NCBI GenBank assembly: GCA_900552755.1
Contig: USAY01000006.1
Coordinates: 1-31,959 of the forward strand
DNA from: an uncultured Collinsella sp.
GTDB lineage: Bacteria; Actinomycetota; Coriobacteriia; Coriobacteriales; Coriobacteriaceae
Length of the DNA stretch: 31,959 nt
Direction of reading: 5' to 3'
The number at the start of each line of letters is the position of its first letter. Position 1 is the first letter of the stretch. A program made the position numbers and the translations under genes. Below, one piece after another: positions 25,885 through 31,872 of this stretch. The notes under the pieces were generated by a model. It was not told the origin of the DNA. It did no database searches and saw nothing but the letters and a program-made list of their open reading frames with translations.

Positions 25885-27000
25885 ATGGCAGACGTCGACA
25901 ACAGGAACCGTAACCGCAGGTCCAACCGAGCGGGTCAGCCCAATCCCAAGCGCGAGGCGCGTGCCAAGGCCGCCGAGCGTCACGTGGCAACTGTGTCCGA
26001 AGCGTGCGCCAAGGATATCGAGCGTTCGCTTGCCGGTGTTCGCGAGTTTGACGGTATGCCTGCCGGCTTTGTCTCGGCGATGAAGGCCAAGGTTCAGAGT
26101 GCTGTGGCCACCGAAGAACAGGTTGCCGAGGACGTCGAGGGCGCGGAGGCTGCCGAGGTCGAGGCAGCTCCTGAGCCCGTCGAGGAGCCTGCCGAGGAAA
26201 TCGCCGAAGCTGAGTCCGCGCCTGCTGAGGAGCCTGCTGCGTCCCTGCCTGAGGTCACCGTGCTCGATGCCTCCGCCACGCAGGCCATCTTGGACAACGG
26301 TCGTGGCTATGCGCAGTTCTGCGACATGGCCGTGCTCGCCTTTGCCTCGTTCACCAACCCGGGCGGTGGCTATATTCAGGGTTATCTGGGCCAGGAGGCC
26401 ACACTGTGCGCCGATTCGTATCTGTACAACGTTCTCGATAAGCAGCGCAAATGGTACGGCGAGAACCGTCGCCGCAACATCAACTGCGAGCTCTATCGTA
26501 ACCGCGCCCTAGTGGTGCCTGCGGTGCGCTTCGACCGCAACCACGTGCATGCATACGCCGACGTGATCGTGGCCGCCGCGCCCAACGTTAAGCGCGCCCG
26601 CCAGGAGTATCGCGTGAGCGACGATGCTCTGCTGGATGCCCTGCGCGACCGCATTCGCTTTGTGCTTGCCATCTGCGACGAGCTGGGTCGCGAGAAGCTC
26701 GTGCTGGGTGCTTGGGGCTGCGACAACAACGGCTTTGACGCAGAGGCCGTGGCCGAGCTCTTCCGCAAGGAGCTCGCGTCGGGCGACTTTAAGGTCAAGC
26801 AAGTCTTCTTTGCCGTGCCTTCTACGCGCTGGGATGAGGATTTTGCCAAGTTCGAGCACGTGCTGGCAAACTTCCCCGAGCGCAACGAGGAGTCCTATGC
26901 CCAGGTTGCCGCTCGCGCTGCGGCAGCCCGCGCCGCCGAGCAGGCCCAGGCTGCTACCGAGGATGATGAGGACGAGGACGATTGGCGCAAGTACCTGTAA
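25885..27000 (+). CDS. TIGR02452/PARG-like macrodomain protein with altered catalytic motif
   Basis: This protein resembles bacterial-type poly(ADP-ribose) glycohydrolases (TIGR02452, microbial PARG), which bind and cleave ADP-ribose. Of 371 residues, 1-70 are a basic N-terminal region with family-like AERHVATVSEACAKDIERSL. Residues 72-122 are an acidic Glu/Ala/Pro-rich insert, and the rest is the macrodomain. The signature NPGGGYIQGYLGQEATLC (158-175) keeps GGG and QE, but the usual catalytic QEE reads QEA (170-172). Downstream landmarks such as VVPAVRFDR, VIVAAAPN and LVLGAWGCDNNGFDAEAVAELF are intact. It ends in an acidic tail (EDEDDWRKYL). It may bind ADP-ribose without cleaving it. A terminator follows. 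Confidence 0.85.
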   Translation: MADVDNRNRNRRSNRAGQPNPKREARAKAAERHVATVSEACAKDIERSLAGVREFDGMPAGFVSAMKAKVQSAVATEEQVAEDVEGAEAAEVEAAPEPVEEPAEEIAEAESAPAEEPAASLPEVTVLDASATQAILDNGRGYAQFCDMAVLAFASFTNPGGGYIQGYLGQEATLCADSYLYNVLDKQRKWYGENRRRNINCELYRNRALVVPAVRFDRNHVHAYADVIVAAAPNVKRARQEYRVSDDALLDALRDRIRFVLAICDELGREKLVLGAWGCDNNGFDAEAVAELFRKELASGDFKVKQVFFAVPSTRWDEDFAKFEHVLANFPERNEESYAQVAARAAAARAAEQAQAATEDDEDEDDWRKYL

Positions 27001-27025
27001 TCGGTACGTGCTGACAGATAGGTCG

Positions 27026-27059
27026 AGCCGACGGGAGAGGCTGCTTCCGTCGGCTTTTT
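27026..27059 (+). terminator. Rho-independent terminator of the PARG-like gene
   Basis: A 9-bp perfect stem AGCCGACGG / CCGTCGGCT with a 12-nt loop runs into TTTTT. Confidence 0.92.
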
Positions 27060-27078
27060 ACTGAGCGAGGGGCTTACG

Positions 27079-27738
27079 ATGAAAAACGTTCTATGCTTTG
27101 GCGACAGCAACACCTATGGTTACGATCCGGCGGGCATGCGCGACGGCACCGCGGTGCGCTATGCGCAGGATGTGCGCTGGTGCGGCGTGGCCCAACGTGA
27201 CTTAGGCGAGGGCTGGCATGTAATTGAAGAAGGCCTCAACGGCCGCACGACGGTACGCGACGACATGTGCCATCTGGACACCAATCTTAACGGCATTCGC
27301 GCGCTTCCGATGCTGCTCGAGGCCCATAAGCCGCTGGACGCCATTGTGATCATGCTGGGCACCAACGACTGTAAGACGGTCTTTAACGTGACAGCTTCCG
27401 ATATCGCCCGTGGCGCCATGGCGCTGATTCGCGCCGTCCGCGCATTTCCGTGGGCCGACGCTGCGCCTTGTCCACGCATTCTGCTGATGGCTCCTATCAA
27501 GATCAAGCCGCAGATCGCCGATGTATATATGACCGATTTTGACGAGCGTTCCGTCGAGGCCTCGGAGCATTTTGGCGAGTACTACGCACATGTGGCTGAG
27601 CAGTTTGGCTGCGACTTTTTGAATGCCGCCGACTTTGCCGAGCCGGGCGATATCGACTATCTGCATATGATGCCCGAAAGCCACGAGAGCTTGGGACATG
27701 CCGTGGCGGCCAAGCTCCAAGAGATGCTCGGTGAGTAG
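27079..27738 (+). CDS. SGNH/GDSL hydrolase (MsAcT-like arylesterase)
   Basis: This is a cytoplasmic-looking serine esterase or acyltransferase; no signal peptide is present. The 219 residues carry block I GDSNTYG (nucleophile Ser 10), block II EGLNGRTT (Gly 52, Asn 54), block III LGTND (93-97) and a C-terminal DYLH (Asp 193, His 196). These make up a complete SGNH set. The arrangement and the FGDSNTYGYDP opening resemble the Mycobacterium smegmatis acyltransferase group. GAGGGG precedes the ATG. It is the last chromosomal gene before the integrated element. Confidence 0.9.
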   Translation: MKNVLCFGDSNTYGYDPAGMRDGTAVRYAQDVRWCGVAQRDLGEGWHVIEEGLNGRTTVRDDMCHLDTNLNGIRALPMLLEAHKPLDAIVIMLGTNDCKTVFNVTASDIARGAMALIRAVRAFPWADAAPCPRILLMAPIKIKPQIADVYMTDFDERSVEASEHFGEYYAHVAEQFGCDFLNAADFAEPGDIDYLHMMPESHESLGHAVAAKLQEMLGE

Positions 27739-27750
27739 CACGGCCCCAAA

Positions 27751-27783
27751 CCACCGCAAAGGTGCTTGTCCCCTTTGCGGTGG
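27751..27783. terminator. 12-bp perfect hairpin with GGTGCTTGTCCCC core
   Basis: CCACCGCAAAGG pairs with CCTTTGCGGTGG around a 9-nt loop, 12 bp after the SGNH hydrolase stop. No T-run follows. It may end that transcript or be a dispersed palindromic repeat, and it lies close to the expected attachment site of the neighbouring integrase. Confidence 0.55.
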
Positions 27784-27828
27784 CTTGGGCTGCGAATCTT
27801 AATACTGCCACTATTAACCGCGCCCGTT

Positions 27829-28989
27829 TTACCTGCTGGTTTGTTGGGAAATATCCCAATTTATCCCAAGCGCGTCGCAAACGGAACGCGCCACCTGCTC
27901 ACGGGAGGGACGAATATAATGTCGCCCCGACACGCCCGGCAGGGAGTGGCCCATGAGCATCTCCATGAGGTCCCAGGGCATATGCAGCTCCATCTCGCAG
28001 ATCGTTCGCCATGAGTTGCGGAGGTTCGACCACGGGATGTGCTCGACGCCCTCGGCCTCGCACCACTTCTTCCATCTATGGTTGCACATCCCTCGGTTCA
28101 TGGGCAGTCCGTCCCCGCGATCTGCTAGCCACTCGGAGCCTGCCGCGCGGCGCTCGCCTGCAATTTCGAGCAGGCGCCCGGCGGCATCCGGCAGCACCAC
28201 GACTGTGCGTATGGACTTCCGCGTCTTGAGCACGCCGTCCGCCGTGGGCTCGATGCCCGCTTGCTCCATCTGGCGCACGAGGTCGACCGTCGCGAGCGTT
28301 GTGGATTCCGCCGCGAATGGCATGACCTCATCGGTGCGGATGCCCAGCGACTCACCCGAGCGGCATGATCCAAAGCACGCCATGATGAACGGTGCCTCGA
28401 GCGAGGTCCCGTGCAGGCGCCCCAGGATGTCCTTGGATTCGGTAAGCGTGTACAGGCGCTTGGAGCGCTCGCGCGTCTTGCGCGTTGGCATGGTGTATTT
28501 CACGGTGGCGGCAAACGGGTCGATGGGCAGCACGACAAAGCCCGACACAGTGCCGTAAATCTTGCGCAGGGTTAGTAGGGCAGTGTCCGCCGTCGCTGCG
28601 GGGAGAGTCAGGAGCCATTCCTGCAGGTGCACGGGACGCAACTGGTCGACCGGCATCGAGCCCCACATGGGGCCGACGTAGTTCGCCCACGACCTTGTGA
28701 CGAGGTTGCGGGTGTTCGGCGCGAGCGTGCCCGCCGCGACCTGTGCCGCCATGGTCGGCTCGAGCCATGTGCCGTATGCCTGGGCGATGGTGGGCACGGG
28801 CTTGTCATCGGCGCGCTCGACGTGGATGCGATCGAGTTCGGTGCACGCCTCGCGGTAGGTGCCGTATACCGTCTTGGTTTTACGTTTGCGTCCGCACGGC
28901 GTGTTCTCCTGCCATCGGAGGATGTATTTCTTGCCACGCTTGGCCTCGGTGATTGAGCCCCACGCGCGGCGCCTCTGCTTGCGTGTCAT
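27829..28989 (-). CDS. int: Tyrosine recombinase/integrase
   Basis: This is a site-specific recombinase for integration and excision of the element. The 386 residues have a basic AP2-like N-terminal arm-binding region (about 1-60, KKYILRWQEN), a SAM-like core-binding domain (about 65-165) and a catalytic domain. Catalytic residues are Arg 210 (CRSGES), Lys 256 (LKTRKSIRT), Arg 324 (SNLR), His 348 (MGHS) and Tyr 358 (GRHYIRP). The first His of the usual HxxR box is Ser 321. ATG 28989 has TAGGAAC upstream on the - strand. The stop lies 90 bp from the SGNH hydrolase, so the attachment site is probably in that gap. Confidence 0.92.
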   Translation of the reverse strand: MTRKQRRRAWGSITEAKRGKKYILRWQENTPCGRKRKTKTVYGTYREACTELDRIHVERADDKPVPTIAQAYGTWLEPTMAAQVAAGTLAPNTRNLVTRSWANYVGPMWGSMPVDQLRPVHLQEWLLTLPAATADTALLTLRKIYGTVSGFVVLPIDPFAATVKYTMPTRKTRERSKRLYTLTESKDILGRLHGTSLEAPFIMACFGSCRSGESLGIRTDEVMPFAAESTTLATVDLVRQMEQAGIEPTADGVLKTRKSIRTVVVLPDAAGRLLEIAGERRAAGSEWLADRGDGLPMNRGMCNHRWKKWCEAEGVEHIPWSNLRNSWRTICEMELHMPWDLMEMLMGHSLPGVSGRHYIRPSREQVARSVCDALGINWDISQQTSR

Positions 28990-29047
28990 ATAATGTTCCT
29001 AGGTTGCCCGGAGCTATCTCCGTGTTACTTCGGCATCCTTGTTGTCA

Positions 29048-29095
29048 CCCCACCGCGCCAAGGTTCCAGCCGTGCGCGGTGGGGTTTCTTTTTTT
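29048..29095 (+). terminator. Strong + strand terminator without an obvious + gene
   Basis: An 11-bp perfect stem CCCCACCGCGC / GCGCGGTGGGG (29048-29058 with 29074-29084) is followed by TTTCTTTTTTT on the + strand. Flanking genes (integrase, hicB) run on the - strand, so it would end a + transcript arising upstream of or antisense to the integrase. Confidence 0.85.
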
Positions 29096-29098
29096 GCT

Positions 29099-29132
29099 GC
29101 CGTTATCCCATCTTTTATGATGGACTAACGGC
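29099..29132. other. Inverted repeat at the end of hicB
   Basis: GCCGTTA pairs with TAACGGC (29099-29105 with 29126-29132), with inner CCATC / GATGG around a TTTTAT loop. It touches the hicB stop codon. No T-run follows on the - strand, so it is a hairpin of uncertain function, perhaps an mRNA 3' end. Confidence 0.5.
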
Positions 29133-29590
29133 TACGCGACTGCGCAGCGCTTGGGCCTGCCCGAGCGGGGCGTGTCGGTCAGACGCGCCGCTATGCTCTC
29201 CACGGTCACGTAGGTGCGGCGGCCCTTGCGGTAGCCCGTAAGGATCCCCGAGTCGAGCATGTGGGTGATCCTGCCGGGGGAGACGGAGAGCCTGCGCGCG
29301 GCTTCGGCCGCCGAGACCGTCTCGCCCTCCACGATGTATCCCTCGTCCGTGGAGAAGGCGACCATCATGGAGAGCCCGCCGTCTGCGGGCTCGATGAACT
29401 CGGGCTCAGGCACGGCAAGACCGTCCTTCACGAGCGCGGCCACGTAGGTGCTCGCCGCGTCCACGGACTGCTCGGCGGCCTCGGCAATCGTGTCGCCGCA
29501 GGTGAAGCATCCCGGCAGTGAGGGAAACTCCACGTCGTAGCCGCCGTCCTCGTCGGGTGTGAGCACCGCCTGGTAAACGTATGTCTTCAT
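29132..29590 (-). CDS. hicB: HicB-type antitoxin with C-terminal helix-turn-helix
   Basis: HicB neutralises HicA and usually represses the operon. Of 152 residues, about 1-75 form the HicB partial RNase-H-like fold (MKTYVYQAVLTPDEDGGYDV, then EFPSLPGCFTCGDTIAEA). About 100-148 form an excisionase/MerR-like HTH (VSAAEAARRLSVSPGRITHML, then GRRTYVTVESIAARL). The start at 29590 (GAAAG upstream on the - strand) is preferred over the longer frame to 29626, which would run back into hicA. It lies 26 bp downstream of hicA, in the toxin-first order common for hicAB. Confidence 0.9.
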   Translation of the reverse strand: MKTYVYQAVLTPDEDGGYDVEFPSLPGCFTCGDTIAEAAEQSVDAASTYVAALVKDGLAVPEPEFIEPADGGLSMMVAFSTDEGYIVEGETVSAAEAARRLSVSPGRITHMLDSGILTGYRKGRRTYVTVESIAARLTDTPRSGRPKRCAVA

Positions 29591-29616
29591 ATCTTTCGAC
29601 CCCCAAGGGGGCGGGG

Positions 29617-29805
29617 CTAGAGCCACCCCGCCGTCTTAGCTATTTTTCGGTACGTCCCTATCGGTATCTCCTTCTTGGAGGTGGGCACGCTGATCTGGAC
29701 CCCGTCCTTTCGCGCGACCACATGGCTGCCCTTGCCGGTGTAGAGCGTCCAACCCTCCTTCTTGAACCGCTTGAGCACCTGCGCGGGCTCCTGCTCCTTG
29801 GGCAT
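29617..29805 (-). CDS. hicA: HicA-type mRNA interferase toxin
   Basis: HicA is a small dsRBD-like toxin that cleaves mRNA. The 62 residues show the family pattern: LKRFKKEGWTLYTGKGSHVV with catalytic His 28, then VPTSKKEIPIGTYRKIAKTAG. AAAGGAGG lies 4 nt before the ATG at 29805 on the - strand; a longer frame to 29868 would start inside the promoter. A near-consensus promoter is 23 bp upstream. Toxin and antitoxin genes share this promoter. Confidence 0.92.
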   Translation of the reverse strand: MPKEQEPAQVLKRFKKEGWTLYTGKGSHVVARKDGVQISVPTSKKEIPIGTYRKIAKTAGWL

Positions 29806-29827
29806 CTCTCCTCCTTTCGACAATTTA

Positions 29828-29856
29828 ATTATAAACAGTTGATAGTTAGCAATCAA
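29828..29856 (-). promoter_or_regulatory. hicAB promoter with overlapping repeat operator
   Basis: On the - strand TTGATT (29856-29851), 17 bp, then TATAAT (29833-29828). ACTTGAT occurs twice in the same orientation at and upstream of the -35, and ATCAACT lies inverted in the spacer. This is a likely operator for HicB autoregulation. Confidence 0.85.
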
Positions 29857-30137
29857 GTAAATTATCAAGTATTTATAGTTTTAATGCCGCCCAAGCGGAT
29901 CCGCCAAGATTGCCGCACGGGGTTTCTTTATGTCTCGAGTTGTCAAAGAATCTTCGACAACTGGTCCGCCTGCCCATTTTGCTGGGGTCAGCAAAATGGG
30001 AAATAACTGGCGTTTTGTTGCGTGCCTGCACCCGTTTGGGTTTTTCCGGAAAAACCGAAGAATCTAGCCGCGCCGCGGGTCTAGCGTTCCATTTTCGTGA
30101 CGTTACGAAAATGGGGAACAACTGGCGCTTCGTGCGG
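29857..30137. repeat. Tandem palindromic units between hicA and the unknown gene
   Basis: No gene is seen here. Palindromes in order are GCGGATCCGC (29895-29904); AGTTGTC / GACAACT (29938-29962, nearly perfect over 25 bp); CCCATTTTGCT / AGCAAAATGGG (29973-30000); GGTTTTTCC and its complement, an 18-bp perfect palindrome (30039-30056); CCGCG-C-CGCGG (30068-30078); and CCATTTTCGT / ACGAAAATGG (30089-30114). The CCATTTT hairpins are each followed by a related tail (GGAAATAACTGGCG and GGAACAACTGGCG) and are 114 bp apart, so two diverged tandem units are visible. Their arms differ but remain complementary. Confidence 0.75.
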
Positions 30138-30683
30138 CTACGCCCCGAGGAGCGCCGCGAGGGTGCCGATCGCCTTGGCCACCTTGGGGACGAGCCCCGC
30201 GGCCTTGGATGCGAGATCGAGGGCGTCCTTTGCCTTCTCGGCGAAGCCTCCTTCATCCTTCTCCTCGGCGGCGAAACGCAGGTCTGCGAGGGCGAGCTTC
30301 ACGGCGGCGAGGTCCTCGGGCGACAGGCCCTGGCTGTTCGATATCTGCTTGATCGTCTGGTTGAAGTCGACCGTGACGGTCGCCTCGACGGTGGCGGTCG
30401 CCCTCGCCTCGATCTGGTCGGCAGTCGCCTTGGCCATCATGTAGTCGTACTCCATGCGGTCCCTGTGCGCCAGCAGCAGATCGCGGATCGTCTCGATGGA
30501 CGTGATGTCGATCATGCCGGGGCTGACGTCGGCCTTCACCCTGGTCCCGGTCTCGCGCTCGATGATTTCCCCGAATGCCGTCATATACCGTGCCACCACC
30601 TTCTGCCTGAGACCGGGCGGGTCGCTCTCGATGACCTCGTCGCACAGGTTCACCAGGCGGTCGATTGAATCGTACATTCCCAT
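30138..30683 (-). CDS. Hypothetical protein, about 181 aa, with hydrophobic C-terminal helix
   Basis: I do not recognise this protein. It is acidic and mostly helical (MGMYDSIDRLVNLCDEVIES at the start). A Thr/Val/Ala-rich beta-prone segment near the middle (ARATATVEATVTVDFNQTI) follows, then SPEDLAAVKLALADLRFAAEEK. A C-terminal amphipathic to hydrophobic stretch LASKAAGLVPKVAKAIGTLA completes it and could insert in or lie on a membrane. The start is uncertain: ATG 30683 is chosen, while TTG 30695 or ATG 30677 are possible and none has a good SD. It lies just downstream of the XRE regulator on the - strand and is probably co-transcribed with it. Confidence 0.7.
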   Translation of the reverse strand: MGMYDSIDRLVNLCDEVIESDPPGLRQKVVARYMTAFGEIIERETGTRVKADVSPGMIDITSIETIRDLLLAHRDRMEYDYMMAKATADQIEARATATVEATVTVDFNQTIKQISNSQGLSPEDLAAVKLALADLRFAAEEKDEGGFAEKAKDALDLASKAAGLVPKVAKAIGTLAALLGA

Positions 30684-30720
30684 GTTATCTGCCAATCTCG
30701 CAGGTGGTTTCTTTGAATGC

Positions 30721-31131
30721 CTAAGCGGACCTTACTTGATCCGCTTCCAGCCCTTCGATTTCAGACGCTGCAGCCTGATTTTGGGACAGCTCGGCCTGGT
30801 CGCGTGCCGTCTCCAGGATCTTCGAGCGCCTCTTCTCGGTGCTCTGCCGGTAGCAGGTGATCAGCTCGCCCTCCTCTGGCGTCGGGTTTTGCTGGGTCTC
30901 CATTGGTGACCAGTCCCTGCCACCTAAGGTGTCTAGCGAGCATTCGAGAGCGTCAGCAATTCTCCAAGCCGCATCAAATGCCATACTGCGGCGGCCTTGC
31001 TCGTATTCCGTGTAGCGGCTTGTCTCAAATCCAGCAAATTCCGCAAATGCTGCGGCGCTTTTGAAGCCGGCGGACTTCCTGAGCAACTGTATGTTCTTGC
31101 CGATTCGTTTCCTAAGAGTGTCTTCTGTCAT
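30721..31131 (-). CDS. XRE-family transcriptional regulator (repressor-like)
   Basis: Of 136 residues, about 13-70 form an XRE HTH (GKNIQLLRKSAGFKSAAAFA, then FETSRYTEYEQGRRSMAFDAAWRIADAL). The C-terminal segment with EEGELITCYRQSTEKRRSKILETA resembles that of many phage-type repressors, and no peptidase domain is present. GGGAGGAGG lies 4 nt before ATG 31131 on the - strand. It is divergent from a second, smaller XRE gene, with repeated operator-like sites between them. It is the likely lysogeny or maintenance regulator of the element. Confidence 0.88.
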   Translation of the reverse strand: MTEDTLRKRIGKNIQLLRKSAGFKSAAAFAEFAGFETSRYTEYEQGRRSMAFDAAWRIADALECSLDTLGGRDWSPMETQQNPTPEEGELITCYRQSTEKRRSKILETARDQAELSQNQAAASEIEGLEADQVRSA

Positions 31132-31157
31132 TGGGCCTCCTCCCATCATTACCTAAG

Positions 31158-31186
31158 AAATTAAGGCAAAGCGCCAAAGTTTTCAA
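31158..31186 (-). promoter_or_regulatory. Promoter of the - strand XRE gene
   Basis: On the - strand TTGAAA (31186-31181), 17 bp, then TAATTT (31163-31158). The first operator-like repeat (31158-31175) covers the -10 and part of the spacer. Confidence 0.7.
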
Positions 31187-31205
31187 TCAAATACTGAAAT
31201 CTTTG

Positions 31206-31233
31206 TTGACAATTAGGCAGAGAGCCGTAACAT
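31206..31233 (+). promoter_or_regulatory. Promoter of the + strand XRE gene
   Basis: TTGACA (31206-31211), 16 bp, then TAACAT (31228-31233). The second operator-like repeat fills the spacer. The -35 is consensus and the -10 is moderate. Confidence 0.65.
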
Positions 31234-31262
31234 TGAATACAGAAATTAGGCAGAGAGCCAAA

Positions 31263-31318
31263 AACATCTTCTATATAGAAGATGTTACGGCTGAGGTTGA
31301 CAGCGCTCAACCTCAGCC
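31263..31318. other. Two perfect palindromes in the leader of the + XRE gene
   Basis: A 24-bp perfect palindrome (31263-31286, half-site AACATCTTCTAT) is followed by a 12-bp inverted repeat GGCTGAGGTTGA / TCAACCTCAGCC (31289-31300 with 31307-31318) with a CAGCGC centre. Both lie between the presumed promoter and the SD at 31337, so the mRNA leader would fold into two hairpins. No T-run follows. Confidence 0.85.
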
Positions 31319-31349
31319 CTCTCGTTCTCGAAGATGAAAGGAGTTGTCA

Positions 31350-31577
31350 ATGGTGTTTAGCAAGGAAGAGATGTCCGCATGTCTTCGTGAACTTCGTGCA
31401 CGTAAACGCGTCACTCAGCAGGAGGTCGCTGACGCTGTCGGTGTGGATGTCACGAGCATCTACAACTACGAGAACGGTCGCACTGCGCCGACTTTTGAAA
31501 TCGCTTGGCGCCTTGCTGATTTTTATAACGTCTCGCTTGACCGCTTGGGCGGACGGAACACGGACGAGGCCGCGTAG
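31350..31577 (+). CDS. Small XRE-family regulator (Cro-like)
   Basis: The 75 residues are little more than an XRE helix-turn-helix: LRELRARKRVTQQEVADAVG, VDVTSIYNYENGRTAPTFEI, AWRLADFYNVSLDRLGGR. AAAGGAG lies 6 nt before ATG 31350; a TTG at 31344 would add two residues. It is divergent from the larger XRE gene and heads the + strand genes of the element, the position of a Cro-type regulator. Its recognition helix (TSIYNYENG) is close to that of the opposing regulator (SRYTEYEQG), which suggests shared operators. Confidence 0.88.
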   Translation: MVFSKEEMSACLRELRARKRVTQQEVADAVGVDVTSIYNYENGRTAPTFEIAWRLADFYNVSLDRLGGRNTDEAA

Positions 31578-31596
31578 GCCGGATGGAGGAAGAGGA

Positions 31597-31872
31597 ATGA
31601 CAGGCAAGAGCTACGAGCTGCCCGACGACATCACGACCATGGGCGGCATGGTGACGTGGGCAGACAAGGATGCCGAGTGGCACACGGAGGTGTTCGAGTT
31701 CCTGGCTGATGCACGCTACGCGTTCCGCGAGCACGTCCGCAACGGCGACCCCGCCTACCTCGCGCGCCTGGTCGGGCTCGACCGCAGGCAGGCGCTCGAC
31801 CCGGTGGCATACGACGTCATGGAGATCGACCCCGCGCCGGGCGAGTGGCCGTTCGGCCGCGGTCGGGAATGA
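31597..31872 (+). CDS. Hypothetical protein, 91 aa
   Basis: I do not recognise this protein. It is acidic, beginning MTGKSYELPDDITTMGGMVT and containing EFLADARYAFREHVRNGDPAY and LVGLDRRQALDPVAYDVMEI. No membrane helix or known motif is seen. The start at 31597 is fixed by the Gly/Ala-rich SD region GGAGGAAGAGG. The frame is open back to 31282, but that part runs through the regulator gene in another frame and is rejected. Its stop overlaps the next start (ATGA), so the two are co-translated. Confidence 0.75.
   Translation: MTGKSYELPDDITTMGGMVTWADKDAEWHTEVFEFLADARYAFREHVRNGDPAYLARLVGLDRRQALDPVAYDVMEIDPAPGEWPFGRGRE

Larger units (their letters stand above)
31158..31259. promoter_or_regulatory. 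Three operator-like repeats between divergent XRE genes
   Basis: AATTAGGCAGAGAGCC occurs identically at 31211-31226 and 31244-31259, and a variant AATTAAGGCAAAGCGCC lies at 31159-31175. Each contains GGC-N5-GCC. Spacings of 52 and 33 bp are close to whole helical turns. Copies 1 and 2 overlap the - and + promoters respectively. Confidence 0.8.

Noticed and set aside
27739..29131. tRNA gene as integration target
   Set aside because: No cloverleaf or TPsiC-like end was found near the integrase; integration appears to be intergenic.
29973..30000. Rho-independent terminators in the palindromic units
   Set aside because: Stems are AT-rich inside and are followed by ACTGGCG-type sequence, not a T-run, on either strand.
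29938..30114. CRISPR array
   Set aside because: The repeats are few, long and diverged, with no regular spacers and no cas genes in the window.
29910..30668. 252-aa + strand frame across the palindromic units and the unknown gene
   Set aside because: It translates the palindromic array and then the antisense of the - strand gene; the - strand frame has better codon use and an operon context.
31282..31596. N-terminal extension of the 91-aa gene back to 31282
   Set aside because: It passes through the small XRE gene in another frame and through the leader palindromes; a good SD supports ATG 31597.
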